Source: Bradyrhizobium tropiciagri (GTDB lineage: Bacteria > Pseudomonadota > Alphaproteobacteria > Rhizobiales > Xanthobacteraceae). From it: a stretch of DNA of 64,000 nucleotides. Both the position numbers and the translations under genes were made by a program. Of the stretch, positions 54,247-62,593 are shown one piece after another; the stretch's first letter is position 1; each line of letters begins with the position of its first letter. The stretch is from NCBI RefSeq assembly GCF_018130545.1, contig NZ_JAFCKF010000003.1, positions 930,001-994,000 of the forward strand. The letters run 5' to 3'. A model generated the notes under the pieces. The model had not been told where the DNA came from. It did not search any database and worked only from the letters and a program-made list of their open reading frames with translations.

Positions 54247-55677
54247 CTAGGCGAGCGCTACGAACTTTGTGGTCAGATAAGCCTCGACACCTTCTAACCC
54301 TCCCTCGCTTCCGTATCCGCTTTCCTTAACCCCGCCGAACGGCGTCTCCGCATAAGAGACGGCGAACGTGTTGATCCCCAGGAGACCGCATTCGACCCGA
54401 TCGACCAGGGAAGCACCAAGCTTGCCGGGGGACGTGAAAACGTAGGCCGCCAACCCAAACGGAAGTTGGTTAGCCAACTTGATGGCTTCCGTCTCCGACG
54501 AAAATCGGTTCACAATGGCGATTGGACCAAACGGCTCGACAGTCGACACGGCGGCAGATGGAGGCACATCAGCCAGAATGGTCGGTGCATAAAAGAAGCC
54601 CACGTTGCCGATCTGATTGCCGCCGGTGACGAGCCTTGCTCCAGCTTGCACCGCATCTGCGACCAGATCCTTCATCGCCTGCAAGCGTCGCGGATTGGCG
54701 ACGGGCCCCATCTCACTATCGCTGTCGAGCCCGGTCCCAACCCTTAACTCGCGGGCGCGGGCAGCGAACTTGCCAAGAAAGCTCTCGTAAATGCTGTCGT
54801 GCACGTAGAAGCGGGTCGGCGACGTACAGATCTGGCCTGCGTTTCGGAACTTCGCGGCTACCGCTTGCGATGCGACGGTCTCTGCATCTGCATCCGACAG
54901 CACAAGCACCGGCGCATGCCCACCAAGCTCCAACGTGGCTGGCTTGACACCGAGGGCGGCCAACTGGGCGATCTCCTTGCCAACCGGCACCGACCCTGTG
55001 AACGATATTTTCCGAATTTCGGGGGCTCGTATCAAGTGTTGCGACACTGCAGACGGCTCGCCAAATACCGCGTTGATAGCGCGTGGCGGCAAGCCCGCAT
55101 CAAGCAGCGCTTCGATTATCGCCAAGCAACTGGCCGGCGTTTCCTCCGCAGCTTTGATGATACAAGCGCAACCGGCTGCTAGCGCGGGTGCGATTTTTCG
55201 CGCCGGCATCGAGGCCGGGAAATTCCATGGCGTGAACACCGCGACCGGTCCGATCGGCTCTCGCAGAACAATATTGCGCGTTGTCCGGCTTCGGGCAGGA
55301 ATCACCCGTCCATAGATCCGCTTGCACTCTTCCGCCGACCAAAGCAGCGCATCACATGCGGCGGCAACTTCCAGTTTGGCATCGCCGATAGGCTTGCCTT
55401 CCTCAAGCGTCATCAGGCGGGCAACGGCATCTATTCGGTCTCGAAGGATGTCGGATGCTTCTCTGATGATTGCAGCTCTCTCGATCGCCGGCACCACGCG
55501 CCACGTCTCGAACCCAACCTGCGCGGACGCCACAGCCTTGTCTAGGTCGGCGCCGGTCGCAAGCGGCACAAGTCCAATCTCCTCGCCGGTCGCGGGGTTC
55601 AGTACTGGTCTCGTCTCCCGATCCCGTGGCCCGATCCTCTCACCGTCGACGAAGAGATAGATGTCTCGATATATCAT
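54247..55677 (-). CDS. aldehyde dehydrogenase, succinate-semialdehyde type
   Basis: A 476-residue aldehyde dehydrogenase like GabD-type enzymes. Catalytic glutamate in TLELGGHAP, cysteine in NAGQICTSPT, FTPWNFP and FTGSVPVGKE near the cofactor. It would oxidise the aldehyde made from an amine in this operon. Three bases separate it from the binding-protein gene upstream. Confidence 0.93.
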   Translation of the reverse strand: MIYRDIYLFVDGERIGPRDRETRPVLNPATGEEIGLVPLATGADLDKAVASAQVGFETWRVVPAIERAAIIREASDILRDRIDAVARLMTLEEGKPIGDAKLEVAAACDALLWSAEECKRIYGRVIPARSRTTRNIVLREPIGPVAVFTPWNFPASMPARKIAPALAAGCACIIKAAEETPASCLAIIEALLDAGLPPRAINAVFGEPSAVSQHLIRAPEIRKISFTGSVPVGKEIAQLAALGVKPATLELGGHAPVLVLSDADAETVASQAVAAKFRNAGQICTSPTRFYVHDSIYESFLGKFAARARELRVGTGLDSDSEMGPVANPRRLQAMKDLVADAVQAGARLVTGGNQIGNVGFFYAPTILADVPPSAAVSTVEPFGPIAIVNRFSSETEAIKLANQLPFGLAAYVFTSPGKLGASLVDRVECGLLGINTFAVSYAETPFGGVKESGYGSEGGLEGVEAYLTTKFVALA

Positions 55678-55679
55678 TC

Positions 55680-56759
55680 TTACCTTGCCGCCTTGAGCAT
55701 ACTTCGCGTAGCGACACCGACGTCGAAGTTGTTTGCGAAATCGACAAACTCGTTCGTCGAAATATCCTCGACCGGGGGAACTACTGGGATCGCCCCGTCT
55801 GCCTTAAACGTTTCCATGTATTGAACGAGTTCGGCCTGATCGATCGATCCCCACCGCTTATCCCTGCGTTTCGACGTATCGAACGCGACTAACGCGCTCG
55901 ATCGCAATTCCGTCATTCCACGCCCCTTCGCTTCCTCGTCCGTTCCCTTGCCGCGGGCCTCCGGATTAGCCCGCCACCACAGCTGAAGCGCCTCCTCCGG
56001 GTTCGCCAGCAGGAATGAAGTTGCGCGCGCTGCCGCTCGACTAAAGCGAGCGAGATCGTCTGCGCGTTTTTGCAACGTCGAGTAGGACGAGAAGTATCCT
56101 GCACTTCCGACGTGCGCTAGCCGGGGGTGGTAGATGAACTGGAACCGATAGCCAGTGCGCCCAATCGAGGCATACGCCCCTTCCCAAAGGAAGAGCGCGT
56201 CCACGCGACCGGCTTGAAGTGCAGAGAGTGCGAGGTCACCGACACCGACCGGCAGGAACGTGTCCGGTTGCGGTTCGACTCCACCTTCGCGAAGCATGGA
56301 CCTACCGACAATGAGCGACGCACCCGCCAACCCGAGGACGCCGAGCTTTTTGCCACGGAGATCGGCGACCGTGCGAATAGCACTTCCAGCCGGCGCAGCC
56401 GCGAAGTAGATCAGGTGGGTGAGCGTCTGATAGAAGATCTTGCCTCGCACCCCCTTTGAATAGCCCAGGAAGGCCGGCTCGTGGGTCATCGCTCCGATGT
56501 CGGCGTCACCGCTAACCGCCAACTGCGCGGCTAACGGTGCGCCAGATCCATAGCGCAATTCAACTTCAAGCCCTTCCTCGGCGAAGTACCCGAGCTCCCG
56601 ACCTACATAGAGGTTGAGGAAGCTTAGGTCAGGGATCGGCGTCGCAAGCTGGACGACGATCTTCCTGTTTCCTTGAGCTCTAGCGGTCCGCACTCCATAA
56701 GCAAATGCGCCAGCCCCAAATGCGAGCGCCTGTCTTCTATTGATGGAAGCCCGATCCAT
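55680..56759 (-). CDS. NMT1/SsuA-type ABC transporter substrate-binding protein
   Basis: A 359-residue periplasmic binding protein with a signal starting NRRQALAFGAGAFAYG, a twin-arginine-like motif, cleaved near ARAQG. The mature protein has NLYVGRELGYFAEEGLEVEL and RYGSGAPLAAQLAVSGDADI, the NMT1/SsuA signature, and DLRGKKLGVLG. It feeds the ABC subunits downstream in the operon. Cargo possibly a nitrogen- or sulphur-containing small molecule. Confidence 0.9.
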   Translation of the reverse strand: MDRASINRRQALAFGAGAFAYGVRTARAQGNRKIVVQLATPIPDLSFLNLYVGRELGYFAEEGLEVELRYGSGAPLAAQLAVSGDADIGAMTHEPAFLGYSKGVRGKIFYQTLTHLIYFAAAPAGSAIRTVADLRGKKLGVLGLAGASLIVGRSMLREGGVEPQPDTFLPVGVGDLALSALQAGRVDALFLWEGAYASIGRTGYRFQFIYHPRLAHVGSAGYFSSYSTLQKRADDLARFSRAAARATSFLLANPEEALQLWWRANPEARGKGTDEEAKGRGMTELRSSALVAFDTSKRRDKRWGSIDQAELVQYMETFKADGAIPVVPPVEDISTNEFVDFANNFDVGVATRSMLKAAR

Positions 56760-56781
56760 AGTCCTCCTCCTATCGGCTCGA

Positions 56782-57486
56782 CTATCCGCCCGTAGTCGGC
56801 TGCTCGTTCAGCCGCTTGGCCGCTCGAGCGGAGATCTCCCTCCTGTTCTGAAGGCGTGCTTCCATGCTCCCCCTGATTCGCGAAACGAGGGCTGGATCGG
56901 CGGTCTCAGGTGAGCCACTAGAATAGGGCGGCGCGGGATTATACTCGATCATGAGCTGGATCGATTTCGCAACATCTTCACCCGCGAGTTGCGCGGCAAC
57001 ATAGAGGCCGAAATCGATCCCTGCCGTGATCCCACCTCCCGTGATGCGATTTCGATCGTGAACGATGCGTTCACGAACCGGAGTCGCACCGAAATATGCG
57101 AGCTGATCTTCAAACAGCCAGTGGCTAGTCGCTTTGTACCCTGAGAGCAGACCTGCCGCGCCCAGCACGATTGATCCGGTGCACACTGACGTCACGAACT
57201 TCGCCTGACGACCCTGGTCGCGGACAAACGACAACACGCCGTCGTCGTCGAGAAACTCGAATTGGCCGGCACCACCGGGAACACAAATTACATCGAGCGG
57301 GGGGCACTCTGCAAAAGAGACAGATGGACTGAGGACCAATCCGGCATCACTAGTAATCGGACGCGTATCGCGCCAAACGAGATGCACCTTTGCATCCGGA
57401 ATGCGAGCGAATACCTCAAACGGACCTGTCAGATCGAGTTGCGTCAGCTTTGGAAAGGATAGAAGACCGATATTCAGTTGCGCCAT
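56782..57486 (-). CDS. inhA: isocyanide (isonitrile) hydratase-like DJ-1 protein
   Basis: A 234-residue protein and the closest of the three to Pseudomonas isonitrile hydratase as I recall it. QLDLTGPFEVF, PPLDVICVPGG, TSVCTGSIVLGAAGLL, RITGGGITAGIDFG and YNPAPPYSSGSPETADP all match. Asp 18, Cys 102 and Thr 103 correspond to the catalytic Asp 17/Cys 101/Thr 102. It would hydrate R-NC to R-NH-CHO. It is the first gene of the nine- or ten-gene operon. The gene symbol reflects that similarity only; activity is not proven. Confidence 0.85.
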   Translation of the reverse strand: MAQLNIGLLSFPKLTQLDLTGPFEVFARIPDAKVHLVWRDTRPITSDAGLVLSPSVSFAECPPLDVICVPGGAGQFEFLDDDGVLSFVRDQGRQAKFVTSVCTGSIVLGAAGLLSGYKATSHWLFEDQLAYFGATPVRERIVHDRNRITGGGITAGIDFGLYVAAQLAGEDVAKSIQLMIEYNPAPPYSSGSPETADPALVSRIRGSMEARLQNRREISARAAKRLNEQPTTGG

Positions 57487-57955
57487 GACATTCGTCCCAG
57501 ATTCGGTTCCCGTGAGGGTTGATCGAGAAGGGTTCAGGCCGCTCGATCACGATACCGATCCGCCCGCACTTCTTATCCCTTCGTGTCACCGAACTGCCGG
57601 TCCCAACAATGTCAACCACGCATCAAAATTTGCCAATACTTCGCCGGCCAGAAGCTTCCGGCGGTGCCGCAAAAAAATGTCCGCCGTCGTTCAACGGCGG
57701 ACATGCTGCATCAAGCAGTCAAGTCTAACGAGAGCACACGCGGCGTCGTCAGAAACCGCATGTGCGGCGCGGTTAGCCTTTTACAATAAGATACGTCAAC
57801 GGCGGAACGATCGGCCTTGGCCGCAATAATGATTTTCGGCCGATTTTGACGCGCAGTTGTCGCTTAGTGACTGCCCCTCGTCAGCTGAAATTGATCCTCG
57901 GATCCCGCCGCTTCTCCGGCTGACGAACTTCTACAATAGTGCCGCGACGCTCCAC
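57487..57955. other. intergenic region with terminator, possible mobile-element remnant
   Basis: A 469-bp gap. Apart from the terminator, 57790-57955 has sequence such as CGGCCGATTTTGACGCG and GTCAGCTGAAATTGATCC that reminds me of the ends of IS21-type elements. No transposase frame is present. The left part should hold the promoter of the isonitrile-type operon. Confidence 0.25.
57671..57703 (-). terminator. intrinsic terminator of the TTT-RidA-hydrolase operon
   Basis: On the minus strand a 10-bp stem TGTCCGCCGT/ACGGCGGACA with a 6-base loop is followed by seven T. It is 250 bp beyond the hydrolase stop and just upstream of the isonitrile-type operon, which it insulates. Confidence 0.85.
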
Positions 57956-58832
57956 TTAATTGAATCCGAATAACTTCTGCGGATTGGATACCAAGATTCG
58001 CTCGAGATCTCCTTCATCTGGCGCGTACTTAAACATCAGTTCGAGAAGGTCCGCATCATTTGGAGGCTGCGTGATCGAGACCGGGTGCGGCCAGTCGCTT
58101 GCCCAAACACAGCGATCTGGCGCAGCGTCAATGATTGTCTTCGCTGTCTGAACAATGTCGTCCCAGGGTGCTCCGGCCTTGGAATTTTTCTCGCCCAGTG
58201 ACAACATTACCCAAAAATTGCCTCGTTGCAGGAGTTCGAGCAACTTCGTCAAATTGGGATCTCGGTCTCCAAGAGACGGATTCGGTCGCGCCATGTGATC
58301 GATCAACACGGGAACGCCGAGCTCTGCGTACTTTTCCACGCTTGAGACAATGCCGTCCTTCGCTGGCTGAATCTTCACGTACCAACCAAGCTCTCGGATG
58401 CGGGCCAATGCACGCTCATAATCCGGGTCTGACAACACAGCGCCCAGCTCTTTCCGGAAACTGAATCGCGCACCACGCACTCCTGCGTCATGGAGCTTTG
58501 CGAGATAGCGATCGTCAGACTCGGCGAAGACCAGTGCGTTCGCACATCCGCGGTAGGATGGCCCCATGGCTGATGACCCGTCAAGCACCACGGAATGATC
58601 TGCTCCGTAGGTAGTTGTCTGAACAATCACCCCGCGCTGGATTCCCCAACGTCCTGTGCATCCTGAGAGCCGCTTCCCAGGTGGCCGACGGCATCTCATA
58701 AGCCGCCCCCGGTCGGACTGGATACCTGTCGGCCGGTCCCAGGACGTGAAACTGACTGTCGCAGCTATTACGAGGCGGTAAACGCTTCGGACGCCGGGGG
58801 TTCGGATCGAACGGAAGATACTCGGTTGCCAT
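57956..58832 (-). pseudogene. LigI-like amidohydrolase_2, frameshifted
   Basis: A TIM-barrel amidohydrolase_2 protein similar to 2-pyrone-4,6-dicarboxylate lactonase (LigI). The start at 58832 gives MATEYLPFDPNPRRPKRL and the metal strand CDSQFHVLGP, reading to RTLGN. The rest (GVIVQTTTYG, GVRGARFSF, LIDHMARP, VWASDWPHP, VSNPQKLFGF) is in another frame from about 58647 on. Deleting one C from CCCC at 58644-58647 restores R-T-L-G-I-Q-R-G-V across the joint. So it is either a base error or a recent inactivation; all other key residues are intact. The adjoining RidA stop is 10 bases upstream. Confidence 0.85.
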
Positions 58833-58841
58833 TTCCCCGTC

Positions 58842-59225
58842 CTAGTCCAAGACCGCCATGAAATCGCACTGGACGAGAGCTCCGGCGTCCATATCCATCT
58901 GCAGCGCGTGTCGCGCAGGACGGGATTCAGCGTCCGGAAACATTTTCAGCCATTGCGTATTAAGAGGTCCACGATTGCTCTTGTCCTGCAACCACACCGT
59001 CACTTTGATAATGTCGTCCACCCCCCCACCCGCTGCTTCGATCGTGGCCTTCATGTGGGCGAACATATTGACGCTTTGCTCTTCCAAGGACGTCGGCATG
59101 GCACCAGACTTCGCATCGCGCCCCAAGATCACCCCGGAAACCACAATGTTCCCTATGCGCGATGCATTGGGAATCGGATTCTTGTGCTTGAATTCGCCTA
59201 TGTTGACACTGCACCGTCGTACCAT
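58842..59225 (-). CDS. RidA/YjgF-family protein
   Basis: A 127-residue RidA-family protein with SRIGNIVVSGVILGRD, the NMFAHMKATIEAAGGG helix and DDIIKVTVWLQD, then RPARHALQMD. It precedes the LigI-like hydrolase by 10 bases. This is the second RidA next to a hydrolase in the window. The conserved arginine at RPARHA fits the family better than the RidA at 53841. Confidence 0.9.
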   Translation of the reverse strand: MVRRCSVNIGEFKHKNPIPNASRIGNIVVSGVILGRDAKSGAMPTSLEEQSVNMFAHMKATIEAAGGGVDDIIKVTVWLQDKSNRGPLNTQWLKMFPDAESRPARHALQMDMDAGALVQCDFMAVLD

Positions 59226-59379
59226 CTTGCCTCTCTCTCATTAAGTATCGGCTTGGGCAGAGGGATCGATCGAGCACACCCGAACTCCAGACGTACTGTC
59301 AACGGTATGCCTTAGGCCGCGTGCCGGCGTGCTAACGACCACCGACAACTTCACCAAGTTGCCGACGCCCCCCCGTCAA

Positions 59380-60345
59380 TCATTCCGCTATTTTCGCGGC
59401 ACGAATAACCGGAATCCACTTTCGATCTTCGCGATCAAGGTAGTCGCGAAATTCCGACACGGACATGATCACGCATTGCGCTCCCACAGCATTGAACTTG
59501 GCTACGACGTCCTGCTTCGAAAGCGCCTCGACCACGGCCTCATGCAAACGGTCCACGATCTCTTGTGGCGTACCTGCCGGTGAGAAAATCCCGGTGAAGG
59601 TTTGACTGTTGAATTCGTCGAACCCCAGCTCTGCGAAAGTCGGAACGTCTAATAGCGAAGGGGATCGCGCATTGCCGGATATCGCCAGAGGGCGAACGAG
59701 CCGGCTTTCAATGTAAAGGAGTGCCACAGACAATTGATCGAGGCCGAACTGAACATGACCGGCAATCAAGTCGTTCGCCGCCGGAGCATTTCCACGATAG
59801 TGCACCGTGACCCAGTTCACCCCAAGAGTCGTCCGCATGAGTTCGCTTAGCAGATGGTTCGAAGTGCCCGGTCCTGGTGAGGCAAGAGCCAAGCGACCTG
59901 GTTCTCTTCGCGCAAGTTCAACGAACTCTTGAAACGTACGCGCCGCTACGGACGGATGTACGTCTAGGACCATCGGTGTCATTGAAATCGCTGCGACTGG
60001 GGCGAAATCGCGCCGCCAATCGTATACATCTCGCTTGGCAATTTCCGGAGCAAACAACACCGGGCCATTCGAGCCCACAAACAGCGTATATCCGTCGGCC
60101 GCCGCTTTGGCGAACATCTCTCCCGCGATCAATCCACCCGCACCGGCCTTGTTTTCCACGACGAACGGCTGACCGAACTTCGTTTGCAGATTGTCCGCCA
60201 GGATCCGGGCTGCGCCGTCGACATTACCTCCTGCGGGATAAGGTACAATCAGCCGAACGGACCTCTCGGGCAACGTTTGCGCATTTGCGGCGCCTGACAA
60301 TAGAAGTACCAAGGCGCCCACAAGAAATCGACGGCTCACCATCAA
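59380..60345 (-). CDS. tripartite tricarboxylate transporter receptor (Bug) protein
   Basis: A 321-residue Bug/TctC-type extracytoplasmic receptor. Signal peptide MMVSRRFLVGALVLLLSGAA, cleaved near ANAQT; PERSVRLIVPYPAGGNVDGA, VVENKAGAGGLIAGE and SPGPGTSNHL are the family blocks. The membrane partners (TctA/TctB) are not adjacent, as is common. Heads the RidA/hydrolase operon and would bind a carboxylate. Divergent from IclR. Confidence 0.92.
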   Translation of the reverse strand: MMVSRRFLVGALVLLLSGAANAQTLPERSVRLIVPYPAGGNVDGAARILADNLQTKFGQPFVVENKAGAGGLIAGEMFAKAAADGYTLFVGSNGPVLFAPEIAKRDVYDWRRDFAPVAAISMTPMVLDVHPSVAARTFQEFVELARREPGRLALASPGPGTSNHLLSELMRTTLGVNWVTVHYRGNAPAANDLIAGHVQFGLDQLSVALLYIESRLVRPLAISGNARSPSLLDVPTFAELGFDEFNSQTFTGIFSPAGTPQEIVDRLHEAVVEALSKQDVVAKFNAVGAQCVIMSVSEFRDYLDREDRKWIPVIRAAKIAE

Positions 60346-60436
60346 CTCTCAATCTTGGAGACAAATTACGATAGCCGCCTACTCACGACTTCCATCGCCT
60401 ATCCGTTGAATTAACGACGATCGACTTGCTAGATCG

Positions 60437-60454
60437 AACGGAAAGTGCTCCGTT
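60437..60454. promoter_or_regulatory. inverted repeat in IclR divergent region
   Basis: AACGGA, six bases, TCCGTT: perfect 6-bp arms midway between the Bug receptor gene and IclR. This arrangement is usual for an IclR-family operator; assignment is by position. Confidence 0.45.
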
Positions 60455-60561
60455 TGTCCACTATGTAGACACCTCCGAACTATGCAGTCTCCGAATCCGG
60501 ACAGCGAAAAGACGGTCACGCATCGCAACGCGGCGCGAATACCCTCCGTAAGGCACTTGCA

Positions 60562-61293
60562 GTGCTGCGGATTCTCGCGAGCGGTCGCGACACGGGGGTC
60601 AGACTGCCGGAAGTCGTCCAAGCCACCGGAATTCCTCGACCAACCGCACATCGCTTGGTACAGGTCCTCATCGAGGAAGGGCTGGTCGAACCCCGCCAAG
60701 CGGGACGATATGCGATCGGACGAGAAGTATCCGAACTCGCACTTGCTCGCCCCTTCCGCTCTTCGTTGTTGGTTGCCGCAGAGCCGTATTTGGAGGCTCT
60801 TTCCAATGACATCGGAGACACGATCTTCCTCACCGTGAGGACGGGCAACGACGCCCTCTGTGTGGCCCGGAAGATTGGCACCTATCCAATTCAGGTTCTC
60901 TCAATCAATATCGGCGCACGAAGGCCCCTAGGCGTCAGCAGCGCCGGAATAGCGATCCTCACCGCGATGTCACCCGCCGATGCCCGGAGAATTGCGCGCG
61001 AGAACGAGTTACGCTTTGGCCCGTATAAGGTTACACTCAAGGATGTCGAGGTACAGATCTCAGCTGCGCGCCGCAGTGGCTATTTTGTGCGTGACGTGGG
61101 CCTGGTCCGAGGCACTCGATCAATATCTGCGTGGATCAAGGGCCCTGCCGGCGCGGAAGCTGCTATCACTGTCTCGGCGATCCGCGCAAGGCTCGGGCCG
61201 AGGCGGGAAATCGAGGTCGCGGAGTCGGTGGTCAACTCCGCGGCCTCGATTCAACGTGCACTCGTCCGGCCATCGAACGGACACCGCAGCTGA
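60562..61293 (+). CDS. IclR-family transcriptional regulator, N-terminus unclear
   Basis: A 243-residue IclR protein from GTG 60562 (AAGG 8 bases upstream). HTH: VRLPEVVQATGIPRPTAHRL; effector domain at about 75-240. In-frame family-like residues N-T-L-R-K-A-L-A continue upstream of the GTG with no start codon before an in-frame TAG near 60467. An ATG at 60482 is in another frame, and loss of one base between would join them. So the gene either starts at GTG with a clipped first helix or carries a frameshift. Divergent from the Bug-receptor operon, its likely target. Confidence 0.82.
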   Translation: MLRILASGRDTGVRLPEVVQATGIPRPTAHRLVQVLIEEGLVEPRQAGRYAIGREVSELALARPFRSSLLVAAEPYLEALSNDIGDTIFLTVRTGNDALCVARKIGTYPIQVLSINIGARRPLGVSSAGIAILTAMSPADARRIARENELRFGPYKVTLKDVEVQISAARRSGYFVRDVGLVRGTRSISAWIKGPAGAEAAITVSAIRARLGPRREIEVAESVVNSAASIQRALVRPSNGHRS

Positions 61294-61339
61294 CACTCTC
61301 ACGTCCGTCGCGCAGAAACCCTAGCACGAGACGTCGACG

Positions 61340-62335
61340 TTACTTCCGGTAGAGCTGATGTGTCGGCGCCGACGGTTGCTCAGGTGCCCAGAGGCGGTAG
61401 CTCAACTGAGCGAAGACCGAATAGCCTTTGGTGATCGTCGCGCTATCTGCGCCAACGAACGAAGTTCCTCCCGAGGCGCGAGAGGATAGTTCGCTTGTAG
61501 CCCATACGTTCAGCTGAACAGGTCCGAAGTTGTACCCCACCAAACCGCCCGCCGCCCAGATATTGTATTTCTGCGCGTTTACGGCGCCGCCATAGAAGGC
61601 ACTCGATTTGTCGTTTGTGACTTGCCCAGCGTAGTACGCTACAGGACCGAGCGTCCAACTGCCGAAGGCTTTTGTCGCTGTGAATTCGGCATGGAATATG
61701 TCACCTGTTCGGTACCCCGTGATTGTATTCTTCGTGTTCATCTCCTGAAAGAAGTTTGCCGTAAGATTCCAGCCGTCTTTCAGATAGGAAACGATCAATT
61801 CAGGTTGGAACGTCCACCAGGGAGCGCCGACGTTTCCCAGTCCGTTCGCACCACCGGTGCTGCCATCGGGGACATACATGCCTAGGCCAGCCTTGACAAA
61901 GACCCCACTGTCTCCGAGCTTCCAACTTAGTTCTGCGGGAACGATATAGGTGTTGTGGACACCGGCCGGATTGATATTCACGGGATTTCCGACGTCCAGC
62001 ATGATAACTGGCTGCACTACAACGGCGTCGTAGGTTGCACCAAGGAACGTCCAGCCAGGGGCAAATACAAATCCGGTCACCCCAACTGCCGCATGTACCG
62101 GAGTTGCGGCGCCTCCGATAGTCGGCGCGCCTGGGCCGACTATCTTCGCTTGATAGGTGAAGAACTGATCAAACATATAGATGCCTGGTGGCGGCGCACC
62201 GGCAGTGCCTCCTCCAATCGTGAGACCAGGCTTCTGCGCCCATCCTGCATACCCGAACTCGTACGCTTTCGCGGACGATGTAGCAGTCAGCACAAGCGCC
62301 GCCACACACGCACCAAGCGTCCTGATATTTACCAT
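61340..62335 (-). CDS. outer-membrane MetA-pathway protein (Phenol_MetA_deg)
   Basis: A 331-residue outer-membrane barrel with a signal peptide ending SSAKAYE. Strands rich in alternating hydrophobic residues (FFTYQAKI, WNLTANFF, YKFYGGAVNAQKYN-like) and the Phenol_MetA_deg pattern (FGPVQLNVWATSEL, then FAQLSYRLW at the end) support a channel for aromatic or hydrophobic compounds. GGAGGGGG precedes the ATG. Follows the LivM gene by 258 bases; likely part of that uptake system. Confidence 0.85.
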   Translation of the reverse strand: MVNIRTLGACVAALVLTATSSAKAYEFGYAGWAQKPGLTIGGGTAGAPPPGIYMFDQFFTYQAKIVGPGAPTIGGAATPVHAAVGVTGFVFAPGWTFLGATYDAVVVQPVIMLDVGNPVNINPAGVHNTYIVPAELSWKLGDSGVFVKAGLGMYVPDGSTGGANGLGNVGAPWWTFQPELIVSYLKDGWNLTANFFQEMNTKNTITGYRTGDIFHAEFTATKAFGSWTLGPVAYYAGQVTNDKSSAFYGGAVNAQKYNIWAAGGLVGYNFGPVQLNVWATSELSSRASGGTSFVGADSATITKGYSVFAQLSYRLWAPEQPSAPTHQLYRK

Positions 62336-62593
62336 GTCCCCCTCCAGAGATTACCTAGCCCCCCCGCGAGTTCATGTAGAACTCCGCATACGGCGCCTCC
62401 GCGGATTCGCGGCTGCATGGGTGAACGTGACAGGTATCCCGTAACCAGACTGGCCAAAATGCCGTCTTATTCAGCCACCTCTATGCTTTGGCATTTCGCT
62501 TATCAATATGCGGACTCGCTCGAGCGCACACGCGGTCAAGCGGAGCACTACACAGGCGGACGACACGCTGACGGTTCAGAAGACGCTTGCCTG

